Virus record (IMG/VR): IMGVR_UViG_3300030294_000680
Span: 1-20,606 of that record
DNA from: a virus
Length of the DNA stretch: 20,606 nt
Direction: 5' to 3' (one strand)
Shown piece after piece: positions 13,234 through 18,889 of the stretch. The notes beneath the pieces are model-generated. The model made no database searches. It was not told the origin of the DNA and was given only the letters and a program-made list of their open reading frames with translations. The translations under genes and the position numbers were made by a program. Numbering within the stretch: the first letter of the stretch is position 1; each line of letters opens with the position of its first letter.

Positions 13234-14403
13234 ATGGCAAATAAAACGAACTATACAATGAATGGTAAAGACTATTTTAGAATATCTGCAAGCTTTGGAC
13301 GTGATGCAAATGGAAAACTAATAAGAAAATATTTCTATGGGAAAAATGAAAAAGATGCTAAAAAGAAAGTTGAAGAATACAAAGACAGTTTAAAATTAGG
13401 TTTAATTATAGACAAGAATGTCTTTCTTGGGTCTACAATGAATACTTGGTTATTCGAGGTAGTAAATATATCTAATAAAGTTAAGCCAACCACATTTGAA
13501 CGATATGAGGGTATCTATAGAAATTATATTAAGACTTCTATTATTGCTCCACTACTTTTAAAAGATATTAAGTCTATGCAAATACAAAAATATTATAATA
13601 AATTAAGCAAAGATGGAAAAACATCAAGTCAAATATTTAACTTAAATAAATTATTAAAACATTTCTTTGCTTATGCAGTAAACGAAGGTTATTTATTAAA
13701 AAATCCTTGCATTGGTCAAATAGTTATTCCAGGTGAAGTTGAGGCTAAAAAAGAAGAAGTTGAAGTATTTACAGATGATGAATTAAAAGCTATTTTGAGT
13801 TATCCTAAAGCTTCTGTAATGAAAGATATAGCAACTGTATGCATAGCAACTGGTATGCGTAGGGGTGAGTGTTTAGGTCTTAAATGCAGCGATTTAGATT
13901 ATGACACTATGGAAATTAATATTAATAGAACTGTTTCCACCGTTGCCATTATAGAAGAAGATAGCCGAATCAACGAAACAATAATACAAATACCAAAAAC
14001 TAAAGGATCAATACGAAGTATACCTTTACCCAGTGATTTAGAAACATTGTTTGAAAAGAATAAAATAAAACAAAATGAAAATAAATTAAAGATTGGTGCT
14101 AGTTATAACAAAGAACATGATGGGTTTATTTTTTTAACTGAAAATGGAAATTTAATTAATAGTAGTAATTTAAGTAGATCATGGAAAAGGTATTTAAAAA
14201 AAGTTAATGTAAAATATATAAAATTCCATGCATTAAGACATACCTATGCAACTATGCAATTTGAAGCTGGTCTACCTTTAAAAACTGTATCCGTTTTATT
14301 AGGGCATAGTAGTACAGAAATAACATCAAATACTTATACTCATGTGTTAAAAAAAGAGAAAGAAAAAAGCATTGATATTCTTAGTGTGTTAAAAATGTGT
14401 TAA
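13234..14403 (+). CDS. int: Phage integrase (tyrosine recombinase)
   Basis: A 389-residue protein. It has an N-terminal arm-binding domain (MANKTNYTMNGKDYFRISAS, then GRDANGKLIRKYFYGKNEKD, the AP2-like Tn916/Bacillus-phage type), a core-binding domain (about 60-165) and a catalytic domain. Catalytic residues are R209 in TGMRRGECLGL, lysine near 256-258 in IPKTKGSIR, H332 and R335 in HALRHTYA, H358 in LLGHSS and Y368 in NTYTHV. It integrates phage DNA at a bacterial tRNA gene. The ATG at 13234 is chosen over TTG 13225, since GAAAGGA at 13218-13224 is then well spaced. The gene ends inside the left arm repeat of attP. Confidence 0.95.
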   Translation: MANKTNYTMNGKDYFRISASFGRDANGKLIRKYFYGKNEKDAKKKVEEYKDSLKLGLIIDKNVFLGSTMNTWLFEVVNISNKVKPTTFERYEGIYRNYIKTSIIAPLLLKDIKSMQIQKYYNKLSKDGKTSSQIFNLNKLLKHFFAYAVNEGYLLKNPCIGQIVIPGEVEAKKEEVEVFTDDELKAILSYPKASVMKDIATVCIATGMRRGECLGLKCSDLDYDTMEININRTVSTVAIIEEDSRINETIIQIPKTKGSIRSIPLPSDLETLFEKNKIKQNENKLKIGASYNKEHDGFIFLTENGNLINSSNLSRSWKRYLKKVNVKYIKFHALRHTYATMQFEAGLPLKTVSVLLGHSSTEITSNTYTHVLKKEKEKSIDILSVLKMC

Positions 14404-14622
14404 TCACCTCTGAAAGCAAATAAAAACATTTTACAAAACTAGTCATGTCAACACTTTTGGTGCACTTGGTGAGATTCGAACTCACGACTTCTGGATTCTT
14501 TTTTATAGTAAATACTTTTTACTTGAGTGTTCTTAATAATACTGTTTTAGCTATTCTCATTTCTTGTAGTAACTTGAGTATTCTTAACTATAATAAAACT
14601 TATGTGTTAAAAATGTGTTAAT
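14385..14622. other. attP: tRNA 3' fragment core with flanking arm-site repeats
   Basis: The core, 14458-14497, reads on the minus strand as the 3' part of a tRNA: end of an anticodon stem, variable loop, T arm GTGAGTTCGAATCTCAC, acceptor strand and CCA. No 5' half is present. A perfect 20-nt repeat, TGTGTTAAAAATGTGTTAAT, flanks it (14385-14404, overlapping the integrase end, and 14603-14622). A second repeat, ACTTGAGTRTTCTTAA, lies at 14521-14536 and 14572-14587. These are the layout of core plus arm-type integrase sites. The tRNA is probably Arg by its acceptor and anticodon-stem look, but I am not certain. Together with two hairpins this fills the 338-bp gene-free stretch 14404-14741. Confidence 0.75.
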
Positions 14623-14625
14623 AAA

Positions 14626-14654
14626 TAAGGCTAGGAAATTTAATCCTAGCCTTA
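14626..14654. terminator. Convergent hairpin between attP and the Ltp-like gene
   Basis: An 11-bp perfect inverted repeat (TAAGGCTAGGA 14626-14636, TCCTAGCCTTA 14644-14654) with a 7-nt loop. On the minus strand the next bases are TTTATTAACAC, loosely T-rich. It lies between the converging integrase and Ltp-like genes and can serve as terminator for either. Confidence 0.6.
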
Positions 14655-14674
14655 ATCATCATCTTTTATCAATA

Positions 14675-14710
14675 TAATCCTCACTCTATAAAAGAATAGA
14701 GTGAGGATTA
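14675..14710. terminator. Second strong hairpin next to the Ltp-like gene
   Basis: A 14-bp perfect inverted repeat (TAATCCTCACTCTA 14675-14688, TAGAGTGAGGATTA 14697-14710) with an 8-nt loop, 31 bp downstream of the stop of the Ltp-like gene. Neither strand has a clean T-run after it, so it may be a transcript-end protector or a weak terminator. Confidence 0.5.
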
Positions 14711-14741
14711 GTTAATAACGTTCCCCCTGCTTTTATTGTTT

Positions 14742-15419
14742 CTAATTTTCTAAATTATTTATAGCGTATTGTGCTTCTTCTTCGGTGAATTTTTCTCCAG
14801 CATCTGATACCAATTGGTCGTGTATAGCACTCTTAGACATATTCATTTTATCTTGATATGTTTTAGCTTTAGCTAATGCATTCTTTTTCCAATCTGATTT
14901 TACATTATCTACAGCATACTGTGCAGCTTCTTTAGGAAATTTTTCTCCAGCATCTGATGTTAATTGCTCATATAGACCTTTTTTAGACAAATTCATTTTG
15001 TTAGCATAAGTATCTGCTTTTTTTAATGCTGATTGATATTCCTTAGGTATATTATCTTTTTCATCCTTTGCAGCTTTTTCGGCTGCTATTTTAGCATCTG
15101 CATCTGCTTTTGCTTCTTCATCTGCTTTTTGTTTAGCAACTTCTGCTGCCTTTTCTTCTTCTGTCTTCTCTTTTGGCTCTTCTTTTACTGTAGTCTCTAC
15201 TTTTGCTGTTGTAGATTTATCTCCTGTATTTGTAGTTTTAGGCGCAAAGGCTGCGATTAAAATAAATGTAACTATTAACCCTATTCCATAATATTTCAAT
15301 ACACTCTTCCTATTTCTTTTTTCTAAATCTCCCCATTTTAAAACCATAGTAGGTTTTATGAGCCCTAGAATCAAACCAATTATACATGCCAAAAATAACA
15401 ATATAAATATAGCAGTCAT
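14742..15419 (-). CDS. Membrane-anchored Ltp-like superinfection-exclusion protein
   Basis: A 225-residue protein in three parts. Two hydrophobic segments (about 3-21 and 44-60, the second being YYGIGLIVTFILIAAF) anchor it in the membrane. A Lys/Glu/Ala-rich helical linker spans about 62-125. Two tandem Ltp repeats of about 45 residues follow: LKKADTYANKMNLSKKGLYE with EKFPKEAAQYAVDNV, and LAKAKTYQDKMNMSKSAIHD with EKFTEEEAQYAINNL. Ltp was described as a superinfection-exclusion lipoprotein of phage TP-J34, where the repeats stop DNA injection; here transmembrane segments replace the lipoprotein signal. The gene has its own promoter and terminators, lies next to attP and points away from the lysis genes, all typical of a lysogenic-conversion gene. 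Function is inferred from the domain. Confidence 0.75.
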   Translation of the reverse strand: MTAIFILLFLACIIGLILGLIKPTMVLKWGDLEKRNRKSVLKYYGIGLIVTFILIAAFAPKTTNTGDKSTTAKVETTVKEEPKEKTEEEKAAEVAKQKADEEAKADADAKIAAEKAAKDEKDNIPKEYQSALKKADTYANKMNLSKKGLYEQLTSDAGEKFPKEAAQYAVDNVKSDWKKNALAKAKTYQDKMNMSKSAIHDQLVSDAGEKFTEEEAQYAINNLEN

Positions 15420-15449
15420 TAATATTCCCCCTCAAATCTTTATAAACTA

Positions 15450-15477
15450 ATTGTATATTATTTGTATGTTTTGTCAA
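15450..15477 (-). promoter_or_regulatory. Promoter of the Ltp-like gene
   Basis: On the minus strand TTGACA (plus 15472-15477), 16-nt spacer, TACAAT (plus 15450-15455). The 29 bp at 15449-15477 match those at 16197-16225 upstream of the DUF4236-type gene in 25 positions. A TACAAAT block lies 5 nt after the -35. Confidence 0.7.
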
Positions 15478-15710
15478 ATAAATGTTATACTAAAACAATG
15501 CTAATCACCTAAAACCGTCTGATAGCCTATAGGTAACGATAATTGTCCAAAAGTAACAGAAAAGCACCAAGAATTTACCTCTGTTTTGTTACCGCCTTTA
15601 GACGTTGCTATATCTAGCCTGTATGGTTTTAATACAACTTTAAAAATAATAATTTGAATTATATTGAACTAAAATGAAATGAATATTTGATGAATTTTTG
15701 ACGTCAAACA
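15478..15710. other. Gene-free interval in the accessory block
   Basis: About 230 bp without any supportable gene on either strand (with its promoter and terminator edges, 15420-15739 is gene-free). It holds a CCTATAGG palindrome (15526-15533; the same octamer occurs in the palindrome before the DUF4236 promoter). It also has a loose inverted pair GTAACA (15553-15558)/TGTTAC (15587-15592). I see no further structure. Confidence 0.5.
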
Positions 15711-15737
15711 AAAAAAAGCTAGAAATTTAATTCTAGC
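15711..15737 (-). terminator. Intrinsic terminator of the DUF4236-type gene
   Basis: On the minus strand a stem GCTAGAA (plus 15731-15737) / TTCTAGC (plus 15718-15724) with a 6-nt loop, followed by a run of seven T (plus 15711-15717). A textbook terminator right after the stop at 15740. Confidence 0.85.
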
Positions 15738-15739
15738 CT

Positions 15740-16168
15740 TTATCTATTCTTTCTGACTTTATATTCTTCATTTATTCTTTTCCAATTCTTAGCCATACAA
15801 ACTAAACTTGATATTAAAAGTATGATCGCAATAAATAGTAATGGTGGAAATATAAATCCAATGAATAAACATGGAAATCCTAAAAACAATAATGTTATAT
15901 GTCTAGTATAACTATTATTACCTATAGGATCTTGGACTATATTTCTATTTTCCATTGTTGCTGCTGGAGTATTATTTTTACCCATGCTCTTAAATGATTT
16001 TCTTTTACTATACCTAACTCCATTAGCTCCTACAGAACTACCAACACCATTTTTATTTACTGATACTCTAGCACCTTTTACACCTGCAGATAATCCCACA
16101 CCAGTTTTACCAACATTTACATTAAAAAGCTTACCAATTTTAATTGATTTTCTAAAACTCAATCCCAT
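15740..16168 (-). CDS. DUF4236-domain membrane protein
   Basis: A 142-residue protein. The N-terminus MGLSFRKSIKIGKLFNVNVG followed by KTGVGLSAGVKGARVSVNKN and GVGSSVGANGVRYSKRKSF is the DUF4236 module ('f.f.ks.k....vr.n.sksG.g.S.G..G.r....g..g.......g.g..Y'). Two adjoining hydrophobic segments follow, about residues 88-125 (ITLLFLGFPCLFIGFIFPPL then LFIAIILLISSLVCM), and a basic tail (KNWKRINEEYKVRKNR). DUF4236 is widespread and its function is unknown; here it is fused to membrane helices. It is a single-gene unit with its own promoter and terminator, in the accessory block between attP and lysis genes. Ribosome site AGGAGG before ATG 16168. Likely a lysogenic-conversion gene. Confidence 0.7.
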   Translation of the reverse strand: MGLSFRKSIKIGKLFNVNVGKTGVGLSAGVKGARVSVNKNGVGSSVGANGVRYSKRKSFKSMGKNNTPAATMENRNIVQDPIGNNSYTRHITLLFLGFPCLFIGFIFPPLLFIAIILLISSLVCMAKNWKRINEEYKVRKNR

Positions 16169-16197
16169 GATAATACCTCCTAAATATTATTAATACA

Positions 16198-16225
16198 ATT
16201 GTATACTATTTGTAAACTTTGTCAA
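16198..16225 (-). promoter_or_regulatory. Promoter of the DUF4236-type gene
   Basis: On the minus strand TTGACA (plus 16220-16225), 16-nt spacer, TACAAT (plus 16198-16203), nearly the same as the Ltp-like gene's promoter. Just upstream of the -35 is the perfect 14-bp palindrome CTACCTATAGGTAG (16231-16244), a likely operator. Confidence 0.75.
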
Positions 16226-16250
16226 TTATTCTACCTATAGGTAGAAAACA

Positions 16251-16276
16251 AGGGCTATAGAATTTTACTCTATGCC
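16251..16276 (-). terminator. Weak terminator of the 65-residue unknown gene
   Basis: GGCTATAG (16253-16260) and CTATGCC (16270-16276) pair with one bulged base and a 9-nt loop. On the minus strand TTGTTTT follows shortly after. It sits 15 nt downstream of the stop at 16291. Confidence 0.5.
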
Positions 16277-16290
16277 TTTAATATTATTTA

Positions 16291-16488
16291 TTAAATTTTC
16301 CAAAGTTCATCCACGAACTCATTAGCTTTTTTAAACTTATCAAATTCCTTTGTTTTTATAGGTTTATTTTTATATACTCCATATTCTACTTGTCTAAGGT
16401 AATCATTTTTTTGCTCTAAAAATATATAAAAACTATTTGGAATCCATATAACTACAAATTCTTTATTTACAATAGTATTTTTTTTCAT
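16291..16488 (-). CDS. 65-residue unknown protein, partner of a divergent HTH gene
   Basis: A small, basic, aromatic-rich protein: MKKNTIVNKEFVVIWIPNSF, then YIFLEQKNDYLRQVEYGVYK and NKPIKTKEFDKFKKANEFVD. It reads as a few beta strands then a helix, with no known motif. It is transcribed from a strong promoter (TTGACA/TAATAT) that is divergent from a 65-residue HTH gene. The ATG is preceded by a leader of 16 nt, identical to that of the HTH gene but on the opposite strand. A small unknown protein beside a tiny divergent HTH gene suggests a toxin-antitoxin or conversion module; the toxin role is inference only, and a plain accessory protein is equally possible. Confidence 0.6.
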   Translation of the reverse strand: MKKNTIVNKEFVVIWIPNSFYIFLEQKNDYLRQVEYGVYKNKPIKTKEFDKFKKANEFVDELWKI

Positions 16489-16490
16489 AA

Positions 16491-16626
16491 TATCAACTCC
16501 TTAATTATTTTTAACAACTCTATAGTTGAATATTACAACTTATAATTTGTATTGTCAATATATTTTTACAATTTTAAAGTTGTATTTTAAAATTTAATAA
16601 TTTATAATACAATTAAGGAGTTGATA
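16491..16626. promoter_or_regulatory. Divergent promoters, dyad operators and mirror-image leaders
   Basis: Minus promoter: TTGACA (plus 16553-16558), 17 nt, TAATAT (plus 16530-16535). Plus promoter: TTGTAT (16580-16585), 17 nt, TATAAT (16603-16608). Dyads: CAACTCTATAGTTG (16515-16528), TACAA-N8-TTGTA at 16534-16551 (fills the minus promoter spacer) and again at 16567-16584 (overlaps the plus -35). Centres are about 21 and 33 bp apart, i.e. helix-phased. The 16-nt AATTAAGGAGTTGATA with ribosome site is exact at 16611-16626 and, inverted, at 16491-16506. Confidence 0.7.
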
Positions 16627-16628
16627 AA

Positions 16629-16826
16629 ATGGACTTTTCAAAAATGATAAAAAAGATTTTAATAGATAAAGATATGAATATGGGCCAACTAGCTGATAAA
16701 TTAGATACTAGTCAACAAAATTTAAGTGCAAAATTAAAAAGAAATAATCCAAGTCTAAAGGAAATGCAAGAAATTGCTGAAGCTCTTGCATATGAATTAA
16801 AAATAGAATTTATTAACAAAGGGTAA
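16629..16826 (+). CDS. 65-residue XRE-type HTH regulator
   Basis: A protein made almost only of a helix-turn-helix domain: MDFSKMIKKILIDKDMNMGQ, then LADKLDTSQQNLSAKLKRNN and PSLKEMQEIAEALAYELKIE. Recognition helix is about 28-37. This family of short HTH proteins is widespread in Firmicutes mobile elements. It is a monocistronic plus-strand gene with a consensus promoter whose -35 overlaps a TACAA-N8-TTGTA dyad, so autorepression is likely. Its dyads also lie in the promoter of the opposite 65-residue gene. The AAGGAG site is 8 nt from ATG. Length, divergent partner and operator layout make it the likely controller of the accessory block. Confidence 0.8.
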   Translation: MDFSKMIKKILIDKDMNMGQLADKLDTSQQNLSAKLKRNNPSLKEMQEIAEALAYELKIEFINKG

Positions 16827-16833
16827 AAAAATA

Positions 16834-16863
16834 AAGGGTATAAGAAATTAATCTTATACCCTT
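16834..16863. terminator. Bidirectional hairpin between HTH gene and amidase
   Basis: An 11-bp perfect inverted repeat (AAGGGTATAAG 16834-16844, CTTATACCCTT 16853-16863) with an 8-nt loop. It lies between the converging HTH gene (ends 16826) and amidase gene (ends 16890), and can end both transcripts. On the minus strand TATTTTTTTACC follows. Confidence 0.75.
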
Positions 16864-16889
16864 AACACTCTTGATATTAAATTATTAGT

Positions 16890-17654
16890 TTATTTTTCTA
16901 TACTATAAAACCAACTACCTAAAGTAGATTTAAGTAAGTTGCATTTATCTATAGGCAAGTATTCTGTTTCAATCCACACACCTTTAGCATTGCCCCTCAC
17001 ATAGCATTTAACACCTGTGAAATATCCAAGTATATAATTTATGTCTATGCCATCATAAGTATCTGACGAGTGTGGCAAATAAGATGTTACTATATATCCT
17101 TTGCCTGTTTGTATAGGTGAATTAATAACATCTTTAGGAATATTTGAATCTATTGCATTACAAAGCACATGAGCTAATTTATCCCATGAATATTGATTAA
17201 ATATAGCTATATCTGTATTTGAGTCACAAAAACATATTTCTGAAATCAAATTACCACAATTAATATGATTCATTTCATAATCCTTAACAAACTTGATACC
17301 ACGATTTGTAAATCCTAATTCTGCAAAATTACTTACAAGTCTTTGTGCTATTGGATAAGCCCCACTTGATTCACTAGACACTAATACTTCTGTTCCATGT
17401 GCAGTTGTATCATAGCAATTCATATGCAAGCTTGCAAAAAAGTCTACATTATTAATATTTGCTTTTGTTGCACCTTCACTAAGCTCTCCATTTTCTGTAG
17501 TAGCATTACTATTACAATCTATTACAGTATGTCCATAGCTTTCTAATAGTGCTTTAACTGTTGCATAATATAATTTCATTTGGTCATGTTCATTAACTAT
17601 TCCTATAGCACCCTCACAATTATCGCTGTGTCCTGCTCTTAATCCTATTATCAT
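16890..17654 (-). CDS. Endolysin: N-acetylmuramoyl-L-alanine amidase (Amidase_3)
   Basis: A 254-residue protein. The N-terminal zinc amidase domain spans residues 1-175: H9 in LRAGHS, E22 in VNEHDQM, H77 in SLHMN, and E139 in ISEICFCD as the catalytic glutamate position. It cuts the amide bond between N-acetylmuramic acid and L-alanine in peptidoglycan. The C-terminal part (about 180-254: GKGYIVTSYLP, then YILGYFTGVKCYVRGNAKGV) is a probable cell-wall-binding domain of the type seen in clostridial phage lysins. Last gene of the lysis cassette; needs the holin to reach the wall. A ribosome site AGAAAGAAGGATG lies before the ATG. A strong hairpin at 17690-17711 separates it from the gene upstream. 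Confidence 0.9.
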   Translation of the reverse strand: MIIGLRAGHSDNCEGAIGIVNEHDQMKLYYATVKALLESYGHTVIDCNSNATTENGELSEGATKANINNVDFFASLHMNCYDTTAHGTEVLVSSESSGAYPIAQRLVSNFAELGFTNRGIKFVKDYEMNHINCGNLISEICFCDSNTDIAIFNQYSWDKLAHVLCNAIDSNIPKDVINSPIQTGKGYIVTSYLPHSSDTYDGIDINYILGYFTGVKCYVRGNAKGVWIETEYLPIDKCNLLKSTLGSWFYSIEK

Positions 17655-17689
17655 TTAACATCCTTCTTTCTAATAAATTAAAATAAAAT

Positions 17690-17711
17690 AGAGCAACCAT
17701 AAGGCTGCTCT
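17690..17711 (-). terminator. Hairpin upstream of the amidase
   Basis: On the minus strand AGAGCAGCC and GGTTGCTCT pair as a 9-bp stem (one G.T) around TTAT, followed by ATTTTATTTTAATTTATT. A good terminator or partial-readthrough element between the lysis-region gene at 17717-18154 and the amidase, which would set the ratio of their transcripts. Confidence 0.7.
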
Positions 17712-17716
17712 TAAAA

Positions 17717-18154
17717 CTAAGCTACTATTATTGGTGTTGCAACCGAATTAACTGTAATAACCGATTGAACTTTTACTAGTTGATCTTTAAGGATCGTATT
17801 GTCTGCTTGTAATTGAGCGTTAGACTCTTGTAATTTCTTTAATAAGTCTGAATTATCTATTACTGCTGCTTTATCTGCATTAACTTCTCCAGCTATTGAT
17901 TGTCTTAAATTATTAATATCAGTTTGATCTAATTCTGGAAATTTAGCTAATAAATATTTACCAAATTCTTCTGCCTTAGATTTAATTTTTTCTTCTACCG
18001 TTGTACTAATCCTTTTATTTTCATCTACTACTCTCCAAATTTTCTTTGCTTCTGTGAAATAATTTTGATTTTTTAATATTTCTGATTCTACTCCACTTTT
18101 AGCTAATTTGCTTTCTAATACCTTTGCGATTAATGTTAATATTGTTTTTATCAT
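17717..18154 (-). CDS. Lysis-cassette protein with C-terminal coiled coil
   Basis: A protein of 145 residues. A short hydrophobic start (MIKTILTLIAKVLESKLAKS) is too brief to be sure as a membrane helix. A helical middle follows (YFTEAKKIWRVVDENKRIST and KAEEFGKYLLAKFPELDQ), then LRQSIAGEVNADKAAVIDNS and a coiled coil (LLKKLQESNAQLQADNTILK). The 'AkkiW..VdE..ris..ieeKi..K...f...L' pattern is common in proteins between holin and lysin in clostridial phages and recalls the LLH holin family, but I would not assign holin activity. Start at 18154 because AGGTGG is well spaced from it; the GTG at 18166 overlaps that site. Sits between holin and amidase. Confidence 0.65.
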   Translation of the reverse strand: MIKTILTLIAKVLESKLAKSGVESEILKNQNYFTEAKKIWRVVDENKRISTTVEEKIKSKAEEFGKYLLAKFPELDQTDINNLRQSIAGEVNADKAAVIDNSDLLKKLQESNAQLQADNTILKDQLVKVQSVITVNSVATPIIVA

Positions 18155-18192
18155 TTTACATTCCACCTTTTTTTAATTTTTATATAAGAAAA

Positions 18193-18210
18193 GAGCAGCA
18201 ATGACTACTC
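18193..18210 (-). terminator. Hairpin overlapping the holin stop codon
   Basis: GAGCAG (18193-18198) and CTACTC (18205-18210) pair (one G.T) with a 6-nt loop; on the minus strand TTTTCTTAT follows. The second arm contains the TAG stop of the holin. Another weak terminator of the lysis cassette. Confidence 0.5.
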
Positions 18211-18621
18211 CTTAATTTCTTTCTTTTCTCCATCTTTTAATTGTGCTAGAGCATCTTTTAACTTATTTGGAACTGGAACTCCTAAACTTATTGCGTTTTC
18301 CAATAAACTTAATCCTTCATTTGCTATATAGAAATAGCAAATTAATGTCCTAAATAACCAGGTACCAGTATTTAATAGTCTATCTAATGAAACTGCAACT
18401 ATAAGAACTACAAATATAACTGCTTTTCTAGCTATGCCCTTAAGACCAATATCACTTGATAATTCTTTATTTACATATCCTCTTAATACTCCTGTTGCAT
18501 AGTCAAATACCATAAATGTTATTAATACTATTAGGGCAGTATCCCAGATACCAAATAACCATGTAAATAATGTACCTGCTATTGCAATTATTGTCTTAAA
18601 ATATTTTAATATATTTTCCAT
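18205..18621 (-). CDS. Holin, Holin_4_1 (TcdE-type) family
   Basis: A 138-residue membrane protein with hydrophobic segments at about residues 8-22 (FKTIIAIAGTLFTWLFGIWD), 27-46 (ALIVLITFMVFDYATG) and 63-83 (RKAVIFVVLIVAVSL), and a fourth near 88-105. The phrase 'TALIVLITFMVFDYATGVLRGYVN..LSSDIGLKGIARK' is the signature of the phage holin 4 / toxin-secretion family that includes TcdE of Clostridioides. It oligomerises in the membrane at a set time and lets the amidase reach the peptidoglycan. The charged tail (LAQLKDGEKKEIKE) is cytoplasmic. Start at 18621. Confidence 0.9.
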   Translation of the reverse strand: MENILKYFKTIIAIAGTLFTWLFGIWDTALIVLITFMVFDYATGVLRGYVNKELSSDIGLKGIARKAVIFVVLIVAVSLDRLLNTGTWLFRTLICYFYIANEGLSLLENAISLGVPVPNKLKDALAQLKDGEKKEIKE

Positions 18622-18661
18622 TTCGCCTGCCTTCTTTCTATTTTTTTATAAAAATGAACAT

Positions 18662-18684
18662 AAAAAAAAGACTCCTGAAAGCCC
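18662..18684 (-). terminator. Terminator just before the holin, preceded by a 12-codon ORF
   Basis: On the minus strand a small stem GGCTT/GAGTC with a 4-nt loop is followed by eight T (plus 18662-18669). Immediately before it is a 12-codon frame with ribosome site, MAQKLNKKYEHK, from the ATG at 18723 to a TAA at 18685. This may separate tail and lysis transcripts with read-through. Within the 268-bp gap 18622-18889. Confidence 0.5.
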
Positions 18685-18756
18685 TTATTTATGCTCATAT
18701 TTTTTATTTAGTTTCTGCGCCATATTTTCCCTTTATAAAACTTATGTGTAACCCTG

Positions 18757-18800
18757 TGTTTATAAGGCTTTACGCATAATTACAAATATTATTGCGTATT
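18757..18800. repeat. Imperfect direct repeat, left copy
   Basis: A 44-nt segment that shares TGTTTATAAG at one end and a 19-nt block (17 identical, ACAAATAnTATTGCGnATT) at the other with 19443-19486. The two copies bracket the plus-strand gene at 18890-19276 and the minus-strand frame at 19188-19361. They may be remnants of an insertion, or simply a conserved leader/late-transcript element. Confidence 0.5.
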
Positions 18801-18839
18801 GTTTTATGAAGTATTATTATACATATTCCCTCCTATTTT

Positions 18840-18867
18840 TTGATTTATCCCCACATTATGTTAAAAT
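18840..18867 (+). promoter_or_regulatory. Promoter of the plus-strand gene in the late region
   Basis: TTGATT (18840-18845), 16-nt spacer, TAAAAT (18862-18867), then AAAGGGGG as ribosome site 8 nt before the ATG at 18890. A usable sigma-A promoter on the strand opposite to the late operon, so the gene can be read in the lysogen. Confidence 0.6.
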
Positions 18868-18889
18868 ACATATGAAAGGGGGTGCTTAA

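Noticed and set aside
14458-14497. Complete tRNA gene
   Set aside because: Only the 3' part (anticodon-stem end, T arm, acceptor end with CCA) is present; the bases on the 5' side cannot form a D arm or 5' acceptor strand, so it is an attachment core and not a working tRNA.
14521-14587. Insertion-sequence end repeats
   Set aside because: The ACTTGAGT repeats are direct, 16 nt long and lie beside an attachment core without a transposase; integrase arm sites explain them better.
15033-15260. 75-residue plus-strand frame rich in Phe/Cys
   Set aside because: Lies wholly antisense to the Lys/Glu/Ala-rich linker of the Ltp-like gene; the composition is the mirror of that low-complexity stretch and no ribosome site is present.
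16231-16244. Rho-independent terminator at the CTACCTATAGGTAG palindrome
   Set aside because: No loop-forming spacer and no T-run; position just upstream of a -35 box makes an operator more likely.
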